Assembly (NCBI RefSeq): GCF_013607485.1
Contig: NZ_SCHP01000004.1
Coordinates: 1-64,000 of the forward strand
Reading direction: 5' to 3'
DNA length: 64,000 nt
Source of the DNA: Bombilactobacillus bombi
GTDB lineage: Bacteria; Bacillota; Bacilli; Lactobacillales; Lactobacillaceae
Every line of letters starts with the position of its first letter. The first letter of the stretch is position 1. Position numbers and translations under genes: made by a program. Shown piece by piece: positions 56,172-64,000 of this stretch. Under the pieces are notes generated by a model. It worked only from the letters and a program-made list of their open reading frames with translations. It was not told where the DNA came from and did not search any database.

Positions 56172-57710
56172 TTGAAAAATAGTGTCAATCGGCAATTACC
56201 AGAGGAAATAATGCAGCAATTAGGTTATCAAGCTTTTCAGTCAACTGAAATTGGAAGCCCTGATATTCAACGTGTAGCCCCTAAAGTTCATGTATCTACC
56301 GGTAATGATAAGTTATGTACATCTTTAGAAGAAGTAGTCAAAAAAACAGTTCAAGATGGAATGACTATCTCTTTTCACCATCATTTTCGTAATGGTGACT
56401 TTGTTTTTAACCAAGTTATGCGAATCATTATTGATGCTGGCATTAAAAATCTAACTTTAGCACCATCATCTTTGACAGGTGTTATGAACGATTTAGTGAT
56501 TGAAGCTATTAAGGCTGGGACAGTAACTAATATTACTAGCTCTGGTATGCGGGGATCTTTAGGTGATTTTGTTTCTCATGGTGGATTGAAAAACCCAGTA
56601 ATTTTCCGTTCTCATGGAGATCGGGCTCGGGCAATTGAACATGGTGACATTAAAATTGATGTAGCCTTTTTAGGTGTTCCTAATGCTGATCGTTTAGGTA
56701 ATGCTAATGGAATGCAGGGTAAAGCAGTTTTTGGATCTTTAGGTTATGCATTAATGGATGCCCAATATGCAGACAAGGTAGTATTATTAACTGATAATTT
56801 AGTTTCTTACCCTAATACTCCAGCATCTATCAAACAGACTCAAGTTGATTATGTGGTCCAAGTAGATCAAGTTGGTGATCCAGAAAAAATTGGTTCAGGT
56901 GCAACACGTTTTACCAAAGATCCTAAAGAATTAAAAATTGCATCTTTAGTTAATGAGGTCATTGTTAATTCACCATACTTTAAAGAAGGTTTTTCTTTTC
57001 AAACTGGTTCAGGTGGAGCAGCTTTAGCAGTAACTCGCTATTTACGCCAAGCGATGTTAGATCATAAAATAAAAGCTTCCTTTACTTTAGGCGGTATTAC
57101 TAAGCCTATGATTGATTTATTAGATGAAGGTTTAGTTGATAAGGTCATGGATGTTCAGGACTTTGATAAAGGTGCTGCTGAATCCATGCAAAAGAATGCC
57201 CATCAACAAGAAATTGATGCGTCTTGGTATGCCGATCCTGATAATAAAGGTGCAATGGTTGATCAATTGGATGTGGCTATTTTAAGTGCCTTAGAAATTG
57301 ATACCAAATTTAATGTTAATGTTATGTCTGGCTCTGATGGCGTAATTCGTGGGGCTGTAGGTGGCCATCAAGATGCAGCAACAGCCAAAATGACAATTAT
57401 TTGTGCACCTTTAGTTCGGGGCCGTATTGCTACAGTTGTACCAGATGTTACTACTGTAGTTACCCCAGGAGACTCGATTGATGTTTTGGTAACAGAGTAT
57501 GGGATTGCAATTAACCCTAAGCGTGAAGACTTACAACAGGCCTTTAGTAAAGTTCGGTCTTTACCGGTTTATACAATTGAGGAATTACAGCAATTGGCTG
57601 CTAAAAAAGTTGGTCAGGCAGCACCATTAGAGTTTACTGATCAAACTGTGGCTTTAGTTGAATATCGTGATGGTACTATTATTGACCAAATTAAAGCTGT
57701 TAAAGACTAA
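56172..57710 (+). CDS. citF: Citrate lyase alpha subunit CitF (citrate:acetyl-ACP transferase)
   Basis: A 512-residue CoA-transferase-type subunit: [53 protein letters not shown] and [15 protein letters not shown] 56172 start ([10 protein letters not shown]) with AGGAGGGA upstream and one base after the citE stop; upstream in-frame codons lie inside citE. Confidence 0.93.
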   Translation: MKNSVNRQLPEEIMQQLGYQAFQSTEIGSPDIQRVAPKVHVSTGNDKLCTSLEEVVKKTVQDGMTISFHHHFRNGDFVFNQVMRIIIDAGIKNLTLAPSSLTGVMNDLVIEAIKAGTVTNITSSGMRGSLGDFVSHGGLKNPVIFRSHGDRARAIEHGDIKIDVAFLGVPNADRLGNANGMQGKAVFGSLGYALMDAQYADKVVLLTDNLVSYPNTPASIKQTQVDYVVQVDQVGDPEKIGSGATRFTKDPKELKIASLVNEVIVNSPYFKEGFSFQTGSGGAALAVTRYLRQAMLDHKIKASFTLGGITKPMIDLLDEGLVDKVMDVQDFDKGAAESMQKNAHQQEIDASWYADPDNKGAMVDQLDVAILSALEIDTKFNVNVMSGSDGVIRGAVGGHQDAATAKMTIICAPLVRGRIATVVPDVTTVVTPGDSIDVLVTEYGIAINPKREDLQQAFSKVRSLPVYTIEELQQLAAKKVGQAAPLEFTDQTVALVEYRDGTIIDQIKAVKD

Positions 57711-57775
57711 ATAATAGATTACATCTACGATAGACGGCACGATATTTTTATTGATAATATAGCAATAACGGAAAG

Positions 57776-57859
57776 TTCATCATAAATTAAAAGTAACTTG
57801 TGTTTAATTGATGAAGGTTACAGGCGCGGGTGGAACATTATCTGGTTCCACTCTTTTTT
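57776..57859 (+). terminator. Structured intercistronic RNA ending in a terminator between citF and citX
   Basis: A long hairpin (TTCATC 57776-57781 with GATGAA 57810-57815, extended by AAATTAAA/TTTAATT) is followed by GTGGAAC (57830-57836)/GTTCCAC (57845-57851) and six T. The second stem's 5' arm reads GGGTGGAAC, the core of a T-box sequence, but no full T-box leader fits in the space. It probably limits read-through into citX/citG. Confidence 0.6.
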
Positions 57860-57879
57860 GAACGAAAGGATTAATTGAT

Positions 57880-58437
57880 ATGGCAACCAGCATTTTTACA
57901 AGCGGTGAAATTCAGGAAATTACTGATGTTTTGGCTAGCCGGGATCGTCGAGTCTTGATACAACGTCAAATTTTGCATACTTACCCTGAGGCAGTTTTAC
58001 TAGATGTAAAATTAAATATTCCCGGTCCAATTAAGAATAATATCTTTTTACATCAGTTATTTAAAACTGGAGAACAACGCTTAATATCAAGGTTGCCTTC
58101 TTCAACTAGGGTAATACAAGAAGATAATCTTCCCAGTGGTAATGAAGCTTTTTTGATCTGTAATCAATTAGTAAGGCAGTTAAAAAAATCAGCAGTAGCT
58201 TTTGAAGAAAATGATGCATTAGGTCGGTTATTTGATATTGATGTTTTAACCTTAAATCAACAACGAGCCTATTCCCGTCAAGATTTAAATTTGCCACCGC
58301 GCAAATGTTTTGTTTGTGCTCGTCCTGCTAAAGAGTGCGCCCGCAGTCGCCGACATGATCTTCCAGAATTGCAAAGGGTAATTAGTCAAATTTATCAAAA
58401 TGAGTTTGCAGGCTTAGAGGTTAAAAATCATGAGTAA
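57880..58437 (+). CDS. citX: Apo-citrate lyase phosphoribosyl-dephospho-CoA transferase CitX
   Basis: A 185-residue nucleotidyltransferase attaching the prosthetic group to CitD. GRLFDIDVLT and the cysteine-rich C-terminal PRKCFVCARPAKECARSRRH are CitX hallmarks. Encoded apart from citG, unlike the enterobacterial fused gene. CGAAAGGA before the ATG; overlaps citG by 8 bases. Confidence 0.92.
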   Translation: MATSIFTSGEIQEITDVLASRDRRVLIQRQILHTYPEAVLLDVKLNIPGPIKNNIFLHQLFKTGEQRLISRLPSSTRVIQEDNLPSGNEAFLICNQLVRQLKKSAVAFEENDALGRLFDIDVLTLNQQRAYSRQDLNLPPRKCFVCARPAKECARSRRHDLPELQRVISQIYQNEFAGLEVKNHE

Positions 58438-59269
58438 AATGAGTTTATCTCAGTTAGCCTTGCAGTCTTTATTATATGAGGTTAGTGTCCAGCCCAAGCC
58501 GGGGTTAGTTGATCCTGTGTCTAGTGGTCCACATTTTGATATGAATGTTTTTACTTTTATCAAGAGTGCTTTGAGCTTACAAGATTATTTTCAACAATGT
58601 GAAAGCTTAGGATATAAGTTTGATCAAAAGGATTTGACACAGTTATTCCAACAAGTACGCTTTGTAGGAATAAAAGCTGAACAGCAGATGTTGGAGGCAA
58701 CTGGAGGAGTTAATACCCATAAGGGGGCTGTTTTTTCTTTAGGAATTGCAGTAAGTGCTAAAGCATATGAGCAAAAGCATCAACATCAAGATTTTAGTGC
58801 TATCGTTCAACAAATGTTGCAGAATCTTTTAAAAGATGATTTTCAAGTATCAAAGTTACAACAACAAGCACACTTAACTGCCGGCCAGCGGTTATATCTA
58901 CAATATGGCTTAACAGGTATTCGTGGTGAAGCACAGCAAGGATTTCCAACGGTGACAAAATGGGCTTTGCCTTTCTTAAAAAAAAGCACCGGTACCATCA
59001 ATCAGCGTTTATTAGATACCTTAATGGTTATTTTGTTGCATTCACAAGACACGAATTTGATTAAACGGGCACAGACTCCGCAAGTAATAATGTGGGCACA
59101 AACGCAAGCCCGTCAATTTTTAAATCTTGGCGGTGCTAAAAATCCAGCAGGTTGGCAATTCTTACAAGAATTAAATCATATTTTTTTGGAGAAAAATTTA
59201 AGTTTAGGTGGCAGTGCTGATTTATTAATTTTAACGATTTTTTTGGCTTTGTTGGAACAGGTTTTGTGA
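58430..59269 (+). CDS. citG: Triphosphoribosyl-dephospho-CoA synthase CitG
   Basis: A 279-residue enzyme joining ATP and dephospho-CoA to make the citrate lyase prosthetic group precursor. N-terminal VQPKPGLVDPVSSGPHFDMN, then ATGGVNTHKGAVFSLG and GIRGEAQQGFPTV. Length normal. Overlaps the next gene's upstream region; co-transcribed with citX. Confidence 0.92.
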   Translation: MSKMSLSQLALQSLLYEVSVQPKPGLVDPVSSGPHFDMNVFTFIKSALSLQDYFQQCESLGYKFDQKDLTQLFQQVRFVGIKAEQQMLEATGGVNTHKGAVFSLGIAVSAKAYEQKHQHQDFSAIVQQMLQNLLKDDFQVSKLQQQAHLTAGQRLYLQYGLTGIRGEAQQGFPTVTKWALPFLKKSTGTINQRLLDTLMVILLHSQDTNLIKRAQTPQVIMWAQTQARQFLNLGGAKNPAGWQFLQELNHIFLEKNLSLGGSADLLILTIFLALLEQVL

Positions 59270-59283
59270 AAGGCAGGACCCAA

Positions 59284-60165
59284 ATGAATACACGTGACTT
59301 AGATTATTTTAAAATATTAGTTGAAAAAAAGAGCTTCACAGAAGCTGCAATAGCTTGTGAAGTGTCGCAACCGACAATTACGGCAGCCATTAAGCGTTTA
59401 GAGCGGGAGTTTTCTGTAAAATTAATTGAGCGTGATCGAGTTCACCAACGCTTAGGGGTCACCCGTGCGGGCAAGATTCTTTATCAAAGTGCTACTGCAA
59501 TTAATCTAAAATTAGCTAATACTCAAAAGGAATTGGCGGCAACTAAACAAGCAGTCATTCGCTTTGGATTGCCGCCGATTATTGGCACTGCTTATTTGCC
59601 ACAATTAGCAGAAAAATTACAACAAAAAAATTTATTGTCGTTATTGAATATTGTGGAAACTGGTTCAAATGCCTTATTAAAGTTAATGCGCTCAGGTGAT
59701 ATTGATTTAGCACTTTTAGCTTCAGCGATACCTTTAGATTATGCGGATTTACAAGCGCAGGTTATTGGCCGGCGCCCCTTTTGCATTGCGGTGAGTCCGC
59801 ATAATCATCTAGCAAAATATGATCGAATTTCATTTAAAGATTTAGCTGATGAGGAATTTATTGGAGTTACAGCTCAATATGTACATCCACGAGTATTTCA
59901 AAATTTCTGTCATTATGCAGCTATTAAACCGCAAATTGTTTATGCAGCTCCTGATATTAGTTGGGTCAAAGGATTAGTTCAAGCCAATCTGGGGATTGCC
60001 TTATTAGCCGATGATGCAATTTTACCGACTGATTGTCTGCATAAGATTTATTTAACAGATGATTATCCGGAACGTTTCAATATTTCTATCGTTCAGCGCC
60101 AAGAGTATGTTTTATCAGCGTCAGAATCACAGTTAGTCCAAGAACTATTACAAATGAATATCTAA
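59284..60165 (+). CDS. LysR-family transcriptional regulator
   Basis: 293 residues. N-terminal winged HTH (MNTRDLDYFKILVEKKSFTEAAIACEVSQPTITAAIKRLE, pieces) and a PBP2 effector domain. ATG 59284 start with AGGACC upstream; in-frame GTG 59266 lies in the citG end. Immediately after citG, so probably in the same transcript and a regulator of citrate or malate metabolism, or of prosthetic-group supply. Confidence 0.85.
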   Translation: MNTRDLDYFKILVEKKSFTEAAIACEVSQPTITAAIKRLEREFSVKLIERDRVHQRLGVTRAGKILYQSATAINLKLANTQKELAATKQAVIRFGLPPIIGTAYLPQLAEKLQQKNLLSLLNIVETGSNALLKLMRSGDIDLALLASAIPLDYADLQAQVIGRRPFCIAVSPHNHLAKYDRISFKDLADEEFIGVTAQYVHPRVFQNFCHYAAIKPQIVYAAPDISWVKGLVQANLGIALLADDAILPTDCLHKIYLTDDYPERFNISIVQRQEYVLSASESQLVQELLQMNI

Positions 60166-60284
60166 ATTACAATTTAAGAATGGAAGTTAGAAGCCAGAAG
60201 CTTAGAGGTTTGGGGACTGGTTAGAAGTAAATTTCTGTTTTGTAACTTTTATCCAAGTTTATTTTTAAAATTATATAATTGGAA

Positions 60285-60332
60285 GCAAAAAAGCACTCTG
60301 CAAAAATTAAAAATATTGCGGAATGCTTTTTT
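60285..60332. terminator. Bidirectional terminator after the cit cluster
   Basis: AAAAAGCA..GCAA ... TTGC..TGCTTTTTT stem. It lies between the LysR gene and the convergent hydrolase. Confidence 0.75.
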
Positions 60333-60387
60333 ATTTACAAGTGAGATTTTTTATAGGTCTTGCTTTGTCTTTGAAAGGTAGAAGCAA

Positions 60388-61293
60388 CTAATCGTTAAAG
60401 TTACCAGTTTCAACGTCCTGAATAAATTTTTTCAAATGTGCAAAATAAACCGGTGCATTATCAATCATATGATGATGACCGCCATTAGGAGTGGTCTCTA
60501 GGCGAGCATGAGGAATTTCCTGCTGCATAATTCTTGCAGTAGCTAAGGGCATTGTTTCATGTTCACCAAAAGTTAAGAGAGTTGGGACGGTAATTTCGTG
60601 CAAGTGCTTACGAAAATGCCAATCTTTAAGTTTGCCGGTAATCACAAATTCGTTATCACCTTGAAAAACATTATAGACATCTGTGGCCATGGTTGAAACC
60701 AAATGACGAATAGCTTCTGGCTGTTTACGATCAACATATTCAGCATTAAGAATATCTACATAACTTTGATAAGTTGGGTCATCCAGTTTGTTTTCTTGCT
60801 CAATTTTTTCCATATAAGCTACTTTTTTAGCACCTAGAGTATTTAAGCGGCATTGATTGACACTGCGGACATATTCATCGATTTCATCAACCATACTGGA
60901 AATAATGGCACCTTTAAGATGTTGGCCATATTTGGCAGCATACATTTGAACTAATAAACCGCCCCACGATTGACCAATTAAATAAAAATTGTCTAAACCC
61001 AGTTTTTGCCGGACTTCTTCTACTTCATTTAAAAAGTAATCATAAGTTAAATATTTTTCGGCAATTTGGGGATCACTATAATCAGGTTGATCCGAATAAA
61101 AAGATCCTAATTGATCATACATAGAAACTTGGACGCCTAAGTCTGCTAGCTCTTGACCAAAGTTTTCCCAATATTCATGGGTACCACCGGGACCGCCATG
61201 CAAACATAATAACTTAATATCGCCATGACCCACAGTTCGGGTCCATAAATGATAACCATTATCGAGCGTGATGATTGTTGTACCTTGTTTCAT
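60388..61293 (-). CDS. Proline iminopeptidase-like alpha/beta hydrolase
   Basis: A 301-residue S33-type peptidase. Oxyanion motif LHGGPGGTHEYWE, nucleophile GQSWGGLL, His in GGHHHM near the C-terminus; the YDQLGSFYSDQPD block is as in PepI/PepIP. It would release N-terminal proline from peptides brought in by Opp. The ATG at 61293 is favoured; an in-frame TTG at 61314 is possible. Confidence 0.85.
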   Translation of the reverse strand: MKQGTTIITLDNGYHLWTRTVGHGDIKLLCLHGGPGGTHEYWENFGQELADLGVQVSMYDQLGSFYSDQPDYSDPQIAEKYLTYDYFLNEVEEVRQKLGLDNFYLIGQSWGGLLVQMYAAKYGQHLKGAIISSMVDEIDEYVRSVNQCRLNTLGAKKVAYMEKIEQENKLDDPTYQSYVDILNAEYVDRKQPEAIRHLVSTMATDVYNVFQGDNEFVITGKLKDWHFRKHLHEITVPTLLTFGEHETMPLATARIMQQEIPHARLETTPNGGHHHMIDNAPVYFAHLKKFIQDVETGNFND

Positions 61294-61461
61294 AACTTCA
61301 CTCTTTTCTTTCAAGATATCTTTATCATACCAAAAATGAGAATAATTTAATAGTAAAGTCTCTAACTGATGGCTAATAGTTAAAAAACAGCATATTTCTT
61401 CTATCGATACCTAACATATAATTAAATAATTGTCTTTTTTGGTGGTATCAGGAAAATGTAC

Positions 61462-61490
61462 TTGGCAAAAGTTTACTTCAGTGTTATAGT
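61462..61490 (+). promoter_or_regulatory. Promoter of the GntR-ABC operon with tandem 8-bp repeat
   Basis: -35 TTGGCA (61462-61467), 17-bp spacer, -10 TATAGT (61485-61490). GTGTTATA occurs twice in tandem (61481-61496) over the -10, a possible operator for the GntR-type protein. Confidence 0.5.
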
Positions 61491-61523
61491 GTTATAGTAC
61501 AGAGATAAGAGAGGAGAAATGTC

Positions 61524-61916
61524 ATGAAGTTTAAAGACAATGTTCCGATCTATTTGCAAATTAAAGATATTATTAATCGGCAAATTATTGCTGGAAAATA
61601 TTCACTAGGAGCAAAAATTCCTTCGGTCCGCGACTTATCTGTGCAATTAGGGGTTAATATTAACACTATTCAAAAAGCGATTAATGAATTGGTACAAGAA
61701 AGTGTAGTAGTAACTAAACGCGGATTAGGAAATTTTGTTACTGAAGATGTGCAGATAGTTGATGAACTCAAGGACGATTTAATTAAGCAAACAATTGCGG
61801 ATATGTATGAGGCCTTAACTGCTATGGGGCTTGATCAAGGAGAAATTTTTTATTATATAAAAATGTATTTAGCAGAAAGGATGAAAGATGATGACCAATC
61901 TAGTACAAATCAATAA
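61524..61916 (+). CDS. GntR-family regulator, YtrA subfamily
   Basis: A 130-residue regulator: winged HTH (VPIYLQIKDIINRQIIAGKY, then IPSVRDLSVQLGVNINTIQKAINELV) with a short C-terminal helix pair instead of an effector domain, as in YtrA. AGAGGAG before the ATG. It overlaps the ATPase gene by 29 bases and probably autorepresses this transporter operon. Confidence 0.88.
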   Translation: MKFKDNVPIYLQIKDIINRQIIAGKYSLGAKIPSVRDLSVQLGVNINTIQKAINELVQESVVVTKRGLGNFVTEDVQIVDELKDDLIKQTIADMYEALTAMGLDQGEIFYYIKMYLAERMKDDDQSSTNQ

Positions 61917-62604
61917 TTTAACTTATCGGAAAAATAATAAGACCATTTTACAAGATGTAAATTTAACACTTTCTGCAGGTCATTTTGTCGGTTTAGCGGG
62001 CGCAAATGGCGCTGGGAAAACTACTTTAATGCGTTTGATTGCAGGTGTGGCCAAAAATTATCAAGGCCAAATTATGGTTGGCGGCTCCAGTGATGAAGTG
62101 GCTAAGAAAGCAATTGTCAGTTATTCGGACGAATTATTAGGTTTTAACCGCCAAACAACAATTCAAGATGTAGTTTATTTTTATCAAACAGTATATCCAG
62201 ACTTTTCCAGCGAACGTTATCAAAATTTGTCTCAATTTCTGAAATTGAAAAATACTGACCGGTTATCCGTTCTATCAAAGGGAACTAAAGAACGTTTGAC
62301 AATTGCTTTAACATTGGCGCGTCAAGCTTCACTTTATCTACTCGATGAACCTTTTAGCGGCATTGATGTCATGAGCCGTAAGCAAATTATTCAAGGCATG
62401 CTTAATTGGGTTTCAGAAACTGCAACGGTAGTTATTAGTAGTCATCATTTGGAAGAAATTGCTAATATTTTAGATGAGTTGGTCATTATTAAGCAGCAAA
62501 CTATCTTAGAGCATCGTTCGACTGATGATATCTTAGAACAAGAACATCTCTCTATTGAAGATTACTTTGAAAGTCTTTATCAAGGAGATGAAAATTATGA
62601 CTAA
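61888..62604 (+). CDS. ABC transporter ATPase (YtrB-like)
   Basis: A 238-residue ATPase. Walker A GANGAGKTT, signature LSKGTKERLTIA (the degenerate LSxGxxER form of this subfamily), Walker B LYLLDEPFSGID, H-loop SSHHLEE. Followed by two permease genes. Subfamily members export cell-wall-active compounds or serve envelope stress; substrate unknown. Confidence 0.88.
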   Translation: MMTNLVQINNLTYRKNNKTILQDVNLTLSAGHFVGLAGANGAGKTTLMRLIAGVAKNYQGQIMVGGSSDEVAKKAIVSYSDELLGFNRQTTIQDVVYFYQTVYPDFSSERYQNLSQFLKLKNTDRLSVLSKGTKERLTIALTLARQASLYLLDEPFSGIDVMSRKQIIQGMLNWVSETATVVISSHHLEEIANILDELVIIKQQTILEHRSTDDILEQEHLSIEDYFESLYQGDENYD

Positions 62605-63367
62605 ATTCACTAATGTGATTAAAGTCAGCATACAGAGCCGGTTGCGTATGACGACACGTTTATTAATGATTAACTTAATAGTAGTTGCTGTATCCTTTGT
62701 GTTTACACTTTTTGTTAGCACAGTAAGGCCTTACTGGTCACTGAGCTTGTTTTTGAATTTGTTATTTTGGATAATAATTTTTGCTATTGCTATTATGGTA
62801 CAAATGATTATTTCTTCAAGAAATAACTTACGTAGTAATCGTTTTCGACTGATACCAATCACTGAAACTAAACTGTATGTAGCAGATAGTCTGAGCTCAT
62901 TGATTAGTTTTATTTATGCCAATATTATTCAGGTGATAATTTTATTTGTATCTTTAAAATTATTATGGCTGACGCTTCCTAATGACGATATAGGTGCAGG
63001 ATTCCGAGCAGGATTTATTCATGGCAATAGTCATTCTGGTGGTGTTGGAGGCAATTTAGCAAGTCTTTTATCACCAATATTAATTATTATGTTAGTGCAT
63101 TTAGTCGATTTTTTTAGTACCTTTATTTTGAATTATATTCCTGGTGGTGCTCAAAAATTCGTTAAAATTATAGTTTATCTTGTTGTCATTTCTATTGCTG
63201 TTTATCTTATTTTTAATGTAATCAAAATTTTATATTCATTATTTACCGGCAATTTAGTTCATCAAGCTACCTCAATTTGGCTGGCTAATGGTGTAATTGC
63301 TGCTCTAGTTATAGTAGTAGGAGCGATTAATATTTATTTATTACGTCGTGTAGAAACTATTCGCTAA
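62597..63367 (+). CDS. ABC transporter permease, six-helix (YtrC/D-like) paralog 1
   Basis: A 256-residue membrane protein: RSNRFRLIPITETKLYVADSL (cytoplasmic loop), LVHLVDFFSTFILNYIPGGAQKF, and final helix. ATG 62597 chosen with AGGAG 9 bases upstream; overlaps the ATPase gene by 8 bases. It resembles the next gene product throughout, so the two arose by duplication. Confidence 0.82.
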   Translation: MTKFTNVIKVSIQSRLRMTTRLLMINLIVVAVSFVFTLFVSTVRPYWSLSLFLNLLFWIIIFAIAIMVQMIISSRNNLRSNRFRLIPITETKLYVADSLSSLISFIYANIIQVIILFVSLKLLWLTLPNDDIGAGFRAGFIHGNSHSGGVGGNLASLLSPILIIMLVHLVDFFSTFILNYIPGGAQKFVKIIVYLVVISIAVYLIFNVIKILYSLFTGNLVHQATSIWLANGVIAALVIVVGAINIYLLRRVETIR

Positions 63368-63387
63368 TAATCAATGGTGGAGGTTAA

Positions 63388-64000
63388 AATGACTAAATTT
63401 TCACGAGTTTTAAAAGTTACTTTACAAAAACAACTGGCAATGTTGACGCGTACCATATTGATTTACTTATTAGTGGTGGCAGTTTCCTTTATCTTTTCCT
63501 TATTTATTTCCACTTCGGGTAAATATTGGTCAACTGGCTTAATGGGTAATGTTTTTGCCTGGACTCCAATTTTTATAATAGTTTATCTGGTGCGTTTGAT
63601 TTTGCTATCGAAAAATCAAATGAAGAGTAATAGTTTTCGCTTAATTCCAATATCTACCAATAAGCTATATCTAGCAAATATTTTAGGAGTTTTTATTAGT
63701 TTGCTGTATGTTCAAATTATTCATAGTATTTTTATTATTTTAAGTGTTGTATTAGGTTTCTTTACAATTCCTCATGCACAAATTTCTGGCTTTTATTGGC
63801 GGCAAGTATTTACCCCACAAACTATTAATGCCAGTCTCGGCGGTTTGTTGCTGGGTATGTTATCGCCAATCCTAATAGTTATTTTAGTTCATTTAATTGA
63901 CTTTTTTAGTACGGTGATTTTAAAGTACATTCCCGGTGGCGCTCAAAGAATTGTTAGGGTGATTGTCTATATTATAGTTATCGCCTTAGTAATTTATATT
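63388..64000 (+). CDS. ABC transporter permease paralog 2 (cut by window edge)
   Basis: ATG 63388 with GGTGGAGG upstream opens a frame still open at 64000 (204 codons). It matches the preceding permease: KSNSFRLIPISTNKLYLANIL and LVHLIDFFSTVILKYIPGGAQR. Probable partner subunit. The 3' end lies outside the window. Confidence 0.82.

Noticed and set aside
57711-57879. Full T-box riboswitch
   Set aside because: Only the GGGTGGAAC core and terminator match. There is no room or sequence for Stem I with a specifier loop, and citX is not an amino acid gene.

Overview
The window is AT-rich, densely coded Firmicute DNA and most likely comes from a Lactobacillaceae chromosome. Pointers are the strong GGAGG-type ribosome binding sites, frequent TTG/GTG starts, the short Suf operon (sufCDSUB), class Ib and class III ribonucleotide reductases, an Opp peptide importer, a citrate lyase cluster of the lactic-acid-bacterium type, and CcpA-type cre-like operators. 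I cannot name the species. No tRNA, rRNA, CRISPR array or insertion sequence was seen.

Layout. 1-2115: a small accessory locus. Two minus-strand promoters share one architecture (9-bp AACGTTAAt repeats 21 bp apart, then exactly 35 bp to the -10 hexamer), like the AgrA/PlnC-type promoters of class II bacteriocin regulons. They drive tiny membrane proteins and a CPBP-family protease, the usual kind of immunity protein. 2130-5953: nrdHIEF with an NrdR-like box. 6122-14845: mixed single genes (DUF2187-type protein, guanylate-kinase-like protein, secreted NlpC/P60 hydrolase, cold shock protein, MFS exporter, PnuC, SRAP protein, nitroreductase, GlsB-type protein, NUC-type nuclease, flavodoxin-fold reductase). 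15097-20819: oppABCDF. 20928-24007: HflX, an amino acid permease and a decayed gene remnant. 24077-27906: a polar amino acid ABC importer with two paralogous binding lipoproteins. 28103-31107: a three-domain flavoprotein (FMN reductase + fumarate reductase + FMN_bind) and a stand-alone FMN reductase paralog. 31344-38974: nrdDG followed directly by sufCDSUB. 39120-43645: SDR, glpK, glpF and a carboxymuconolactone-decarboxylase-family protein behind a MerR-type promoter. 43796-45420: ApbE and a histidine phosphatase. 45621-50783: fumarase, fumarate reductase, an LDH-family enzyme with the malate dehydrogenase specificity residue, and a DASS-type dicarboxylate carrier. 51660-60165: SorC-type regulator, citMCDEF, citXG and a LysR regulator. 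60388-64000: proline-iminopeptidase-like hydrolase and a GntR/ABC transporter operon running off the right edge.

How it fits together. The centre of the window is anaerobic redox metabolism. Citrate lyase gives oxaloacetate, which CitM can decarboxylate to pyruvate, or which the MDH-like enzyme, fumarase and fumarate reductase can take to succinate, re-oxidising NADH. The DASS carrier would exchange citrate or another dicarboxylate for succinate. ApbE would flavinylate the FMN_bind domain of the large fumarate-reductase-like protein. Suf supplies Fe-S clusters, one obvious client being the adjacent NrdG activase. cre-like sites just downstream of three promoters (large flavoprotein, glpK, fumC) suggest shared catabolite repression of these electron-sink and glycerol genes.
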